Assembly (NCBI RefSeq): GCF_036250695.1
Contig: NZ_CP109427.1
Location: 4,340,001-4,404,000 of the forward strand
Direction: 5' to 3'
DNA: 64,000 nt
From: Streptomyces sp. NBC_01497
GTDB taxonomy: Bacteria; Actinomycetota; Actinomycetes; Streptomycetales; Streptomycetaceae
Shown: piece after piece, positions 34,809 through 42,785 of the stretch
How the letters are laid out: every line of letters begins with the position of its first letter
Position numbering within the stretch: position 1 is the stretch's first letter
The notes under the pieces: generated by a model
The model's database searches: none
What the model was told of the DNA's origin: nothing
The model's input: only the letters and a program-made list of their open reading frames with translations
Program-made: the position numbers and the translations under genes

Positions 34809-35498
34809 TCAGCCGGCGGCGCGCGGGGGCATCCGCGCGGCGTGCGCGAGCAGCCCGTCGACGAACGCGCCGAGCCCCTCGGGGTAGGTGTCGCGCGCGG
34901 CCAGGACGTGCCACCGCTCGCCGATCACGGCGAGGTGCGGCACCTGGGAGGCGTCGAAGCTGTCGCGGTAGACGGGTTGCTCCCGGTCGGCCAGGGGGCG
35001 GCCCGAGTGGGCGCGGACGAGGATCTCGCCGACGGTGTAATACCAGATGCTCCGGAAGACGTCGACGGCCTGGTCGGACGTGCAGCCGTGGTCCATGGCG
35101 CCGCCCACGACGGCGTCGACCATCCACAGCGCCGACTCGTCCAGGAGGCCGACGAAACCGTCGGTGGTGAGCACCTCCGCCGCCCACGGCCAGGCCGCGA
35201 GGGCGTCGTGCATCGCGAGGGCCGCCACGACGACGCGGTCGCGCGGGTCGTCGGGCAGGTGGGGGCGTGCGGTCTGGTTGACGTGGTGGTTGAGCAGCTG
35301 GACCAGGAGGTCCTGCTTGTCCCGGATGTGGTGGTAGAGGGTCGTCGCCCCGATGTCGAGCTCGGCGGCCAGCCGACGGATCGTCAGCTTCTCCCAGCCG
35401 TCCCGCTCGATGAGCCGCCGGGCCGCCACCAGGATCTCCGCGCGGGAGGTCACGGGCGGCCGGCCGGTACGGCCGTGCGGTGCGGGCGTGCGGGGCAT
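34809..35498 (-). CDS. TetR-family transcriptional repressor
   Basis: A 229-residue repressor. The N-terminal helix-turn-helix is RAEILVAARRLIERDGWEKL, then TIRRLAAELDIGATTLYHHI (residues about 20-60), followed by a TetR_C-type ligand pocket with FRSIWYYTVGEILVRAHSG. It lies between the monooxygenase it probably cotranscribes with and the divergent MFS exporter. A near-perfect 22-bp palindrome in the shared promoter is its obvious operator. The likely inducer is the compound handled by the exporter and monooxygenase. Confidence 0.9.
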   Translation of the reverse strand: MPRTPAPHGRTGRPPVTSRAEILVAARRLIERDGWEKLTIRRLAAELDIGATTLYHHIRDKQDLLVQLLNHHVNQTARPHLPDDPRDRVVVAALAMHDALAAWPWAAEVLTTDGFVGLLDESALWMVDAVVGGAMDHGCTSDQAVDVFRSIWYYTVGEILVRAHSGRPLADREQPVYRDSFDASQVPHLAVIGERWHVLAARDTYPEGLGAFVDGLLAHAARMPPRAAG

Positions 35499-35599
35499 CG
35501 CCCCATCATGCCGCCCCGCCGTCGCCCGCCGCGCGGCGGATGCGGGTTCGGCTCCTCGTGTTCACGGCTTCGGGTTTACGGCGCCAGGCTCCGGTGCTA

Positions 35600-35621
35600 C
35601 TTTCGGAACACGTTCCTAAAG
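35600..35621. promoter_or_regulatory. TetR-type operator in the divergent promoter
   Basis: Ten-base arms CTTTCGGAAC and GTTCCTAAAG flank AC; only one base pair breaks the symmetry. It lies 102 bases before the tetR start and 27 bases before the exporter ATG, placed to repress both directions. Confidence 0.8.
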
Positions 35622-35647
35622 TCGAGTGACACGGGGGAAGGTCCGCG

Positions 35648-37384
35648 ATGACAGGTGACACGGGGGCAGGAATGACAGGCGGTACGAGCGGGGGACTGCC
35701 GGGACCGGAGGTACGGGCGGGGCTCGGGGGACTGCCAGGACCGGAGGTGGGGCCGGGGCCGGAAGTGGGGCCGGGGTCAGAGGTACTGGGACCACAGGTG
35801 GGGTCGGGACTGGAGGTGGGGCCGGGGTCAGAGATACGGCCGGGGCCGCAGGTGGGGTCGGGACTGGAGGTTGGGCCAGGGTCAGAGGTACTGCCGGGGC
35901 CGGAGGTACGGCCGGGGCCGGAGGCACTGCCGGGACCAGGGGTGGGGCCAGGACCGGGGATACGGCCGGGGCGCACGCTCGCCGTGGTGGCCGTGGTGCA
36001 GTTCATGGTGTCGCTGGACCTGTCCGTCGTGAACGTGGGACTCCCGCGGATCGGCGCGGGCCTCGGCTTCGGCCCCGTGGGCCTGACCTGGGTGATCCAC
36101 GCCTACGCCCTGACCTTCGGCGGGCTGCTCCTGCTGGGGGGCAGGGCCGCCGACCGCTACGGCCGCAAACGGGTGCTGCTGTTCGGACTCGGCCTGTTCG
36201 GCCTGGCGTCCCTCCTCGGCGGCCTCGCGCAGGAGCCCGGTCAGCTCGTCGCGGCCCGGGCCGCGCAGGGCATCGGTGCCGCCGCGCTGGCCCCGGCGGC
36301 CCTCGCGCTGCTGACCGCGACGTTCCCCTCGGGCCGCGCCCGCGTCCGGGCCTTCGGGGTGTGGAGCGCCACGAACGCCGCCGGAGGCGCACTCGGAGTG
36401 GTCGTGGGCGGCCTGCTCACGCAGTACGCCGGCTGGCGCTGGGTGATGTTCGTCAACGTACCGATGGCCGCGTGCGCGCTGCTCCTCGCCCGGCGCGGCG
36501 TCGCCCGTACCGAGCCGGCCGGCCGCAGTGGCCGTCCGGACGTGATCGGCGCGGTCCTGGCCACGGCGGGCATGACCCTGCTGGTGTTCGGCGTGGTGCG
36601 CACCGGCCAGTACGCGTGGAGCTCGCCCGTCACCCTGACGACACTGGCGCTCGCCGTGGCGCTGCTGGTGGCGTTCGTCCAGGTCGAGCGCGCCACCGGC
36701 CGTGAACCGCTCACCCGGCTGGGCCTGTTCGCCAACCGCTCGGTGGTCGGCGCGAACGTGTACAACCTGCTGGTCGGCGCGGCCATGACCCCGTCCTTCT
36801 ACTTCGTGTCCCTCTACCTCCAAGAGGTCCTCAAGAAGGGCCCCGCGCTGACCGGCGTCATGTTCCTGCCGTTCACCTTCGCGCTGGTGGCGGGCTCCGT
36901 CCTCGCGGTGAAGCTCGGCTACCGGCTCCCTCCCCGCACCCTCCTGGTCGCCGGCGGGCTCCTCACCGCGGCCGGGTTCGCGTGGTTCGGACTGATCAGC
37001 GCCGACGGCTCGTTCACCACCGACGTCCTCGGCCCCTCGATCATCGCCGGTGTCGGCTTCGGGCTGTGCCTGGGGCCGGTGGTCTCCACCGCGACCGCGG
37101 GCGTCGCGCCCCACGAGAGCGGCGCCGCCTCCGGCCTGCTCAACAGCTCACGCCAGATCGGCGCGTCGCTGGGGCTGGCCGCCCTCGGCACCGCGGCCCA
37201 CCACCGCACCGGCCGGGCCGTCACGCCCGGGGCCCTCGACACCGGATACGCGCTCGGTCTGACCCTCGGCGCCGCGCTGCTGCTCGCGGCCGTCTTGATC
37301 GCGCTCACCGTCCTGCGGCGGACCGGGCCGCCGGTCGGCCCCGAGCGGACCGCGGACCACGGCCTGGTGTCCGCCGGCGACTGA
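35648..37384 (+). CDS. MFS drug exporter (DHA2/EmrB-QacA type) with repetitive N-terminus
   Basis: Proton-driven multidrug efflux pump of 578 residues with fourteen predicted helices. The family elements are QFMVSLDLSVVNVGLPRIG at helix 1, GRAADRYGRKRVL in loop 2-3, motif C GVWSATNAAGGALGVVVGG, and WRWVMFVNVP. It should be released from repression when the neighbouring TetR binds its ligand. Unusually, about 105 residues of GPEVGPGSEV-like repeats precede the first helix; they are encoded by short DNA repeats in frame with the pump. The ATG has GGAAGG upstream. A later start just before the first helix cannot be excluded. Confidence 0.88.
   Translation: MTGDTGAGMTGGTSGGLPGPEVRAGLGGLPGPEVGPGPEVGPGSEVLGPQVGSGLEVGPGSEIRPGPQVGSGLEVGPGSEVLPGPEVRPGPEALPGPGVGPGPGIRPGRTLAVVAVVQFMVSLDLSVVNVGLPRIGAGLGFGPVGLTWVIHAYALTFGGLLLLGGRAADRYGRKRVLLFGLGLFGLASLLGGLAQEPGQLVAARAAQGIGAAALAPAALALLTATFPSGRARVRAFGVWSATNAAGGALGVVVGGLLTQYAGWRWVMFVNVPMAACALLLARRGVARTEPAGRSGRPDVIGAVLATAGMTLLVFGVVRTGQYAWSSPVTLTTLALAVALLVAFVQVERATGREPLTRLGLFANRSVVGANVYNLLVGAAMTPSFYFVSLYLQEVLKKGPALTGVMFLPFTFALVAGSVLAVKLGYRLPPRTLLVAGGLLTAAGFAWFGLISADGSFTTDVLGPSIIAGVGFGLCLGPVVSTATAGVAPHESGAASGLLNSSRQIGASLGLAALGTAAHHRTGRAVTPGALDTGYALGLTLGAALLLAAVLIALTVLRRTGPPVGPERTADHGLVSAGD
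35693..35970. repeat. Degenerate 12-18-bp repeats encoding the Gly-Pro-Glu-Val leader
   Basis: Dozens of variants of GGGCCGGAGGTG and GGGACTGGAGGTGGG occur head to tail inside the exporter gene. Larger units of about 70-75 bases (for example GTGGGGTCGGGACTGGAGGT, repeated near 35800 and 35850) show recent duplication. Confidence 0.85.
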
Positions 37385-37477
37385 CCGCACCGCGCGGACC
37401 GGCGCCGAGTCCGTACCGCGTGGGCGGGCGTTGGGCGCGACGCGTGGAGCCGACGGCCCGCCTGACGGAGGAGTACG

Positions 37478-37509
37478 CCGGGCCCGCCCGCTGCGGCGGA
37501 CGGGCCCGG
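37478..37509. terminator. Hairpin terminator between exporter and phytase-like genes
   Basis: Nine-base arms CCGGGCCCG and CGGGCCCGG with an inner CCGC/GCGG pairing. It sits between two convergent stop codons. Confidence 0.75.
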
Positions 37510-37531
37510 CGGCACGGCGTGTACGGGCGCG

Positions 37532-39205
37532 TCAGCGCACGTGGACGGTCACCGTGACGGTCTTGAGGACCGCGGGCAGCTTGGTGGTGTCGACCTTCAG
37601 CACCTCACCGCTGTCGGTCCCGCCCGTGGCCGGCATCACCTTCTGGTGGACGGTCCACTTCCCGTCGGGGTCGACCGCGATGGTGTCGATGCCGAAGTCG
37701 TCGTCGTTGGACAGGTACAGCGTCTTGCCCGCGTCCGTGGTGGCGACGCCCTCGATCTTGTCGTGCGAGAAGAACGCGCCGCTCGGGTCGAGCTGGCTCA
37801 CCAGCGAGCCGACGCCCAGGTACGGCTGCTTCTGCGCGACGTTCACCCCGGCACCGGTCAGGGCGGCGAGCGCGGCGTTGGTGCCGTCCGTGCCGACGAG
37901 GGCCTCGGGCGACTTGCCGTCGATCTTCAGGCCGCTGACGTCGGTCGCGCCGTTGGTGTCGACCTCGTAGAGCGTCTTGCGGGCGAACGGCTCGAAGCCG
38001 CCGTCGCGTTCGTCGACGAGGAACTTCGTTGCGGACAGCGCGGTGATCTCGCTGCTCGCGTCGCCCGTGGCCGCCGGGTCGTCCAGCAGGTACAGGTACT
38101 GCTTCGACGCGTACGTGTGCAGGTTGATCGCGACGATCCGGGTGGCCGCCACGTTGGCTGCCTTCGTGCTGCCGAGGTCCGGCTGCTGCAGCGCGGACTG
38201 CATGACGCCCACCAGGGTGGAGCCGTCCGGCGTGATCGTCAGGCCTTCCATGCCCTTGTTCTTGACCCGGTCGGCGAGCTCGGCCGGCAGGTAACCGACG
38301 ATCTTGTGGTGCGCGTTGTCCTGGCTGTTCCTGTACGGGGTCAGCCGGCCCAGCTCGTAGCCGTTCGCGTCGAAGTGCGTGATGTACGGGCCGTACTCGT
38401 CCGAGACCCAGAACGTCCCGTCGGGCAGGGCCACCAGGCCCTCCGAGTCGTAGCCGTACGGGTCCTTGGCGACGGGAGCGGGGGTGCCGCCGTGGGCGTT
38501 CGTCGCGGCGACGTCGTCGATGACCTCACTCGTGTCGTGCGGCGGCCGGCCGCTGTACGGGGTGCCGCCGAGGCTCTTCGGCCCCTTCATCGTGACCTTC
38601 TTGACCAGCTCGGCCTTGCCGTCGACGAGCTTGAACTCCCCTATCTCGGGCGTGAAGTCCGTGACCATCTCGGACTTGTTGCCGTCGGGGGCGTCGGCGT
38701 TCGGTCCGCGGTCCGTGAGGCCGAAGAAGTAGCCCTTCTTGCCGGGGACCGGGGCGAGGGACGAGCCGAAGCCCTCACCGGAGATCTCGGTGGTGGTGCC
38801 GCCGGGACCGGCGACCTTCCCGAGCGGCGGCAGGGGCGACCCGTTCGCCTGGGTGTCCTTGAACAGCTGCACCGCGTCGGTCGTCGTGTACGTGAAGGTG
38901 TCGGTGCCCTTGAAGCCGGACTTCGGTGTGTACGTGAACGAGCCGTCCGCGTTCACCGTCGCGGTGCCGTCGGCCGGGGCGGTGTGCCGCACGACCGCCG
39001 TCGCGCCGGAGTCGTTGCGCAGCACGTTGCCGGTCACCTTGCCGTGGCCGGAGAAGGAGTCGGCGGCGGCACGGAAGTCGTGCGAGGGGGCGGACAGCCA
39101 GCCGGCGGCCTGGGCCGCGGCCGTGCCCGCGCCCACCACGGCGACGGTGGCGGTGATCGCGACGGCGAGCCGGACGCGCTGACGAGAAAGGGGTCTTGAA
39201 GGCAT
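37532..39205 (-). CDS. Exported phytase-like (esterase-like) protein with cadherin-like domain
   Basis: A 557-residue secreted protein. The signal peptide spans about residues 8-34 (AVAITATVAVVGAGTAAAQA). Residues 45-105 form a cadherin/VCBS-like Ig repeat (NVLRNDSGATAVVRHTAPAD, then DGSFTYTPKSGFKGTDTFTY). The rest matches the phytase-like beta-propeller family (esterase-like activity of phytase): GLTDRGPNADAPDG, DPYGYDSEGLVALPDGTFWV (in part), NKGMEGLTITPDG and KIEGVATTDAGKTLYLSNDD. These proteins are thought to act on phosphate or ester substrates outside the cell; activity here is unproven. The ATG start has only a weak AGGGG before it. Confidence 0.82.
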   Translation of the reverse strand: MPSRPLSRQRVRLAVAITATVAVVGAGTAAAQAAGWLSAPSHDFRAAADSFSGHGKVTGNVLRNDSGATAVVRHTAPADGTATVNADGSFTYTPKSGFKGTDTFTYTTTDAVQLFKDTQANGSPLPPLGKVAGPGGTTTEISGEGFGSSLAPVPGKKGYFFGLTDRGPNADAPDGNKSEMVTDFTPEIGEFKLVDGKAELVKKVTMKGPKSLGGTPYSGRPPHDTSEVIDDVAATNAHGGTPAPVAKDPYGYDSEGLVALPDGTFWVSDEYGPYITHFDANGYELGRLTPYRNSQDNAHHKIVGYLPAELADRVKNKGMEGLTITPDGSTLVGVMQSALQQPDLGSTKAANVAATRIVAINLHTYASKQYLYLLDDPAATGDASSEITALSATKFLVDERDGGFEPFARKTLYEVDTNGATDVSGLKIDGKSPEALVGTDGTNAALAALTGAGVNVAQKQPYLGVGSLVSQLDPSGAFFSHDKIEGVATTDAGKTLYLSNDDDFGIDTIAVDPDGKWTVHQKVMPATGGTDSGEVLKVDTTKLPAVLKTVTVTVHVR

Positions 39206-39784
39206 ACCCCTGAACCTGTCGGTCCGCGGTGAACTCCGAGCGGACCGCCGGTGAACCGCGTGTTCACAAAGGACCCGGTCTTCGGCCCGGCGGCCGTACC
39301 CGGGCCGCGGTGTCCCCCGCACCGCCCACGGGGCGGCCCCACCAGTCGGGCGGGCGGCCACGACCACCCGTCGGCAGGCGGGCCCCACCAGCCGGGCGGG
39401 CGGCCACGACCACCCGTCGGCAGGCGGCCACGACACGACCCTCGGCGGGGGCATGCTCCACGGCGACGGCCCGGGAGCCCTCCCCATGTCCTCGGCTGAC
39501 CCGTGTCCCACGCCAGGCCCCCACCACGTGCGACGTCCATCGGTCGACGTCCAAGGCCAACGTCCATCGCTGACGTCAGTCGTTGACGTCCGGGCGGTGG
39601 GCCGGGCGTCGCTGAGCCTGCGCTCAGGGGAGCGGGTGGGGCCGGTGTGTTCGGCCCCGGTCACGCGCGCAGGCCGTGCGACGGCTCGTGCCCGGCGGAC
39701 AGGGCGGGTCGAGGCCGGCAGGCCGACCGCGCGAACCCCGCCGACCGTGGTGACCGACGTGCGGCCACGACCTACAGTGAAGCC
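39206..39784. other. Divergent intergenic region with 46-bp repeat, no gene seen
   Basis: The left part includes the promoter of the phytase-like gene (a TGAACACGCGGTTCA-like inverted segment near 39250). Two near-identical 46-bp copies follow (39336-39381, 39382-39427). Around 39530-39600 there are five CGTCCA/GACGTC words. No part shows coding character. Confidence 0.5.
39336..39427. repeat. 2 x 46-bp tandem repeat
   Basis: Two copies starting GCCCCACCAG differ at only one or two positions. A third fragment (GGCCACGACACGACC) trails behind. Confidence 0.85.
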
Positions 39785-40432
39785 ATGTCCGGTGAACTGG
39801 TACCCGAGCGCGGTCGGCTGCGCGCCTCCCACGAGGATCGAGACCGGGTCGTGGAGCGGCTGCGCGTCGCCGCCGGAGACGGCAGGCTGACCTCGGACGA
39901 GCTCGAAGAACGGCTTGAGGTGGCGCTGACGGCCCGTACGTACCAGGAGCTGGAAGCGGTCGTCGTGGATCTGCCGGTCGCCGGACCCGCCTGGGCGGGT
40001 GATCTCGCGGCCGTCTCTCCGAAGGACATGTCGCGGATCGTCGTCGGCAGCGGAAGCGCGCGGCGGGACGGCCCCTGGGTGGTGCCGCAGCGCATGGAGA
40101 TCGAGTCCAAGAGCGGTTCCGTCGTCCTGGACTTCACGAGCGCCGTCATCGCGCTGCCCACCTTGGACATCGAGGTCTCGGTACACAGCGGCGCGCTCAA
40201 ACTCGTCGTCCCGCCGGACGTCTTCGTCGACGTCGACGATGTGGCCGTGCACAGCGGCAGTGTGCGCAACACCGTGCGGCTCTCCTCCGCGACCCCCGTC
40301 CGGCTGCGGGTCCGCGTGACGGGGAAGGTGCACAGCGGCAGCATCACGGTACGGCCGCCCAAGCCGCCGCGCCGCGGGTTCTGGCAGTGGCTGACGCGGC
40401 GTCCCCGTCCGGTGGCGGCCCTCCCCCGCTGA
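39785..40432 (+). CDS. DUF1707-domain protein (SHOCT-like plus LiaF-like strands)
   Basis: A 215-residue cytoplasmic protein. Residues 12-65 are the DUF1707 domain: RASHEDRDRVVERLRVAAGD, then GRLTSDELEERLEVALTART, a short helix pair frequent in actinobacterial regulators. The C-terminal 110 residues have repeated beta-strands with the VHSG motif three times (EVSVHSGALKLVVP, VAVHSGSVRNTV, KVHSGSITVRPP), a parallel beta-helix-like pattern seen in LiaF/DUF2154 proteins. No membrane helix is present. A role in envelope-stress signalling is inferred from these similarities alone. Confidence 0.8.
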   Translation: MSGELVPERGRLRASHEDRDRVVERLRVAAGDGRLTSDELEERLEVALTARTYQELEAVVVDLPVAGPAWAGDLAAVSPKDMSRIVVGSGSARRDGPWVVPQRMEIESKSGSVVLDFTSAVIALPTLDIEVSVHSGALKLVVPPDVFVDVDDVAVHSGSVRNTVRLSSATPVRLRVRVTGKVHSGSITVRPPKPPRRGFWQWLTRRPRPVAALPR

Positions 40433-40700
40433 CGAGGCCGGTCACCGCCCCCGTGGCGGTCGTACCGCCCCGGGCTCCCGGCGGGGCGAGGCGCATCCGA
40501 CGGATCGTCGGCGTGCGGGCGCGGGTGGAGGCTGGCAGCATCGGACGAGCGGAGCCCTTGATGGTCACCGCGCGCAAGGGCGGCCACCGCTCCGACAGCC
40601 GCAGCGCCCCTTCGACCCGCCCCGCCCCCGCCCCGTAACGGACGCGCCGGCACCCCGGCGCCCCGCCCACGCGTGGGCCGACGCCGTGAGAGGCGGACCC

Positions 40701-42275
40701 GTGGCGCCACGCCCCCACTGGATCTTCGGGGACCAGCTCGGCCCGCGCTTCGTCGACCCGCGCCACGGCGGACCCGACGCCAAGGCACCAGTGATCATGA
40801 TCGAGGCGCGTTCGGTCCTGCGCCGGCGCCGCTTCCACCGCGCCAAGGCCCATCTGGTCCTCTCGGCCATGCGGCACCGCGCCGCCGAACTCGGCGACCG
40901 GGTCACCTACGTCCGCGCCGACACGTACGCCGAGGGCCTGGCGAAGGTGCGCGGTGCCCGCGGCCGGCTGACGGTCTGCCACCCCACCTCGCGCCGGGCA
41001 CTGGACTTCGTGCGCGCGCAGGAGGGCGTGGAGATCCTGCCGGCGAAGGGCTTCATGGTGAGCCACGACGACTTCGCCGCATGGGCCGGCCGCGGCAGCG
41101 GCGGCGTCGGTGGCACTGGCGCCAGTGGCAACGGCAACGGCAACGGCAACGGACACGGACACGGACACGCTCTGCGGCTGGAGGGCTTCTACCGCTGGGT
41201 GCGCGAACGTCACGACCTGCTGATGGACGGCGACGAGCCCGCGGGCGGCCGGTGGAACCTCGACCACGACAACCGCGAACCCCCACCGCGCGGACAGGAC
41301 ACCCTCGACATCCCGGGCCCCTGGCGGCCGCACGAGGACGCCATCGACGACGAGGTCCGCAGCGACCTCGACCGCTGGGAGCGTGACGGCGACATCTCCT
41401 TCGTCGGCCGCGACGGCCCCCGACGCTTCCCCGCCACCCGGCGCGAGGCACGCGCCGCGCTGCGCCATTTCGTCGCCCACCGCCTCGCGGACTTCGGCAG
41501 CCTGGAGGACGCCATGCTGGCGGCCGACCCCGCGCTGAGCCACAGCCTGCTGTCGGCGCCCCTGAACCTCGGGCTCCTCGACCCCGCCGAATGCGTCGAG
41601 CGCGCCGAAGCGGCCTACCGGGCCGGCGACGCGCCCCTCAACAGCGTCGAGGGCTTCGTCCGGCAGATCGCCGGCTGGCGCGAGTACGTCTGGCATCTGT
41701 ACTGGCACTTCGGCGAGGAATACCGTCACCGCAACGCGCTGCGCCACACCGCCCCGCTGCCCGGCTGGTTCCTCGACCTGGACGCCGACGCCGTCACCGC
41801 GAACTGCCTGTCCACCGTGCTCGCGCAGGTGCGGGACACCGGCTGGACCCACCACATCCCCCGGCTGATGGTGCTCGGCAGCCGAGCCCTCCAGGACGGC
41901 TGGGACCCGGCCGCCGTCACCGACTGGTTCCACCGCTGCTTCGTCGACGGCTACGACTGGGTGATGCTCCCCAACGTCGTCGGCATGTCCCAGTACGCCG
42001 ACGGCGGCCTGATGACCACCAAGCCGTACACCTCAGGCGGCGCGTACATCCACCGGATGAGCGACCTGTGCGGCCCCTGCGCCTACCGCCCCACCGACCG
42101 CACCGGCGACCACGCCTGCCCCTACACCGCGGGCTACTGGGCCTTCCTGCACCGCCACCGCGACCGACTGTCCGCCAACCACCGCACGGCCCAGGCCGTC
42201 AAAGGCCTCGACCGCCTCAAGGACCTGCGGGAACTCCTCGACACCACCGCCCGACGAGGCGACTCGCCACCCTGA
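40701..42275 (+). CDS. FeS-dependent bacterial cryptochrome/photolyase (PhrB class)
   Basis: A 524-residue light-dependent DNA repair enzyme of the (6-4)-photolyase FeS-BCP group. The start motif HWIFGDQLGP matches the antenna domain opening. Four iron-sulfur cysteines, in ANCL, DLCGPC and HACPY, have spacings 88, 3 and 13, exactly those of Agrobacterium PhrB. The FAD-binding region includes EGFVRQIAGWREYVWHLYW and WFHRCFVDGYDWVMLPNVVGM (in part). The GTG at 40701 has GAGAGG seven bases upstream and is preferred over a GTG five codons earlier. A surface loop near residue 145 is expanded to an Asn-Gly/His-Gly run by a DNA microsatellite. Confidence 0.9.
   Translation: MAPRPHWIFGDQLGPRFVDPRHGGPDAKAPVIMIEARSVLRRRRFHRAKAHLVLSAMRHRAAELGDRVTYVRADTYAEGLAKVRGARGRLTVCHPTSRRALDFVRAQEGVEILPAKGFMVSHDDFAAWAGRGSGGVGGTGASGNGNGNGNGHGHGHALRLEGFYRWVRERHDLLMDGDEPAGGRWNLDHDNREPPPRGQDTLDIPGPWRPHEDAIDDEVRSDLDRWERDGDISFVGRDGPRRFPATRREARAALRHFVAHRLADFGSLEDAMLAADPALSHSLLSAPLNLGLLDPAECVERAEAAYRAGDAPLNSVEGFVRQIAGWREYVWHLYWHFGEEYRHRNALRHTAPLPGWFLDLDADAVTANCLSTVLAQVRDTGWTHHIPRLMVLGSRALQDGWDPAAVTDWFHRCFVDGYDWVMLPNVVGMSQYADGGLMTTKPYTSGGAYIHRMSDLCGPCAYRPTDRTGDHACPYTAGYWAFLHRHRDRLSANHRTAQAVKGLDRLKDLRELLDTTARRGDSPP
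41126..41169. repeat. Hexanucleotide microsatellite inside the photolyase gene
   Basis: Four GGCAAC and three GGACAC units in frame encode alternating Asn-Gly and His-Gly pairs in a loop between the antenna and catalytic domains. Confidence 0.9.
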
Positions 42276-42785
42276 CAGGCCCGACCGGGCCCGGGGCGCC
42301 TTCCCCAGGGAGAGCCCGAGCTTCGCGACGCGGGGGCGCGGGGTGCGGGGCGAGCGGGAAGGTTTCCGGCTCCGGGGCCTGTCCGGCGGTCAGTCCTCGT
42401 CGGAGAACGTGTATGTCGCGCGGTGATACGCCTGCGAACAGAGACGGGCGATACGACTGCGAACAGACGGTGGGGGTGAACCTGAGGTCGGTGGACGCCG
42501 GGTTGCCCCAGGTCGGTGGACGCCGGGTTGCCCCAGGACAGTGGACACCGGGTTGCCCCAGGGCAGTTGTCTCGCCCCTCGTACCGGGGACCACAGAGCC
42601 GTCCGCGTGGTGGCACCCGTGCCGAGTACCTGTGCCCGGCTTCCGGCCCCCGCTGATGACGGCGGCGCGGACCTCGGCGCGGACCCCGCCGGACAGGCCG
42701 GCCGCTCGGCCGCGCCGCCCGCCCGCGGTCAGGCGGGGGCATGGAAGGGGCCTGGGCCCGCTCCCGGTGGGCGGGCGCAGGCGGC
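42276..42785. other. Convergent intergenic region with 25-bp repeats, no gene seen
   Basis: Two short direct repeats of CGATACG(A)CTGCGAACAGA(C) near 42426-42466 precede the 25-bp array. The rest (42580-42780) is GC-rich and lacks a credible reading frame. Both flanking genes end here. Confidence 0.5.
42486..42560. repeat. 3 x 25-bp tandem repeat
   Basis: Copies at 42486, 42511 and 42536. The first two are GGTCGGTGGACGCCGGGTTG plus CCCCA; the third has three changes. There are no spacers, so it is not a CRISPR. Confidence 0.85.

Noticed and set aside
42486..42560. Possible CRISPR array
   Set aside because: The 25-bp copies are directly adjacent without spacers and no cas genes are present; the same holds for the other arrays.
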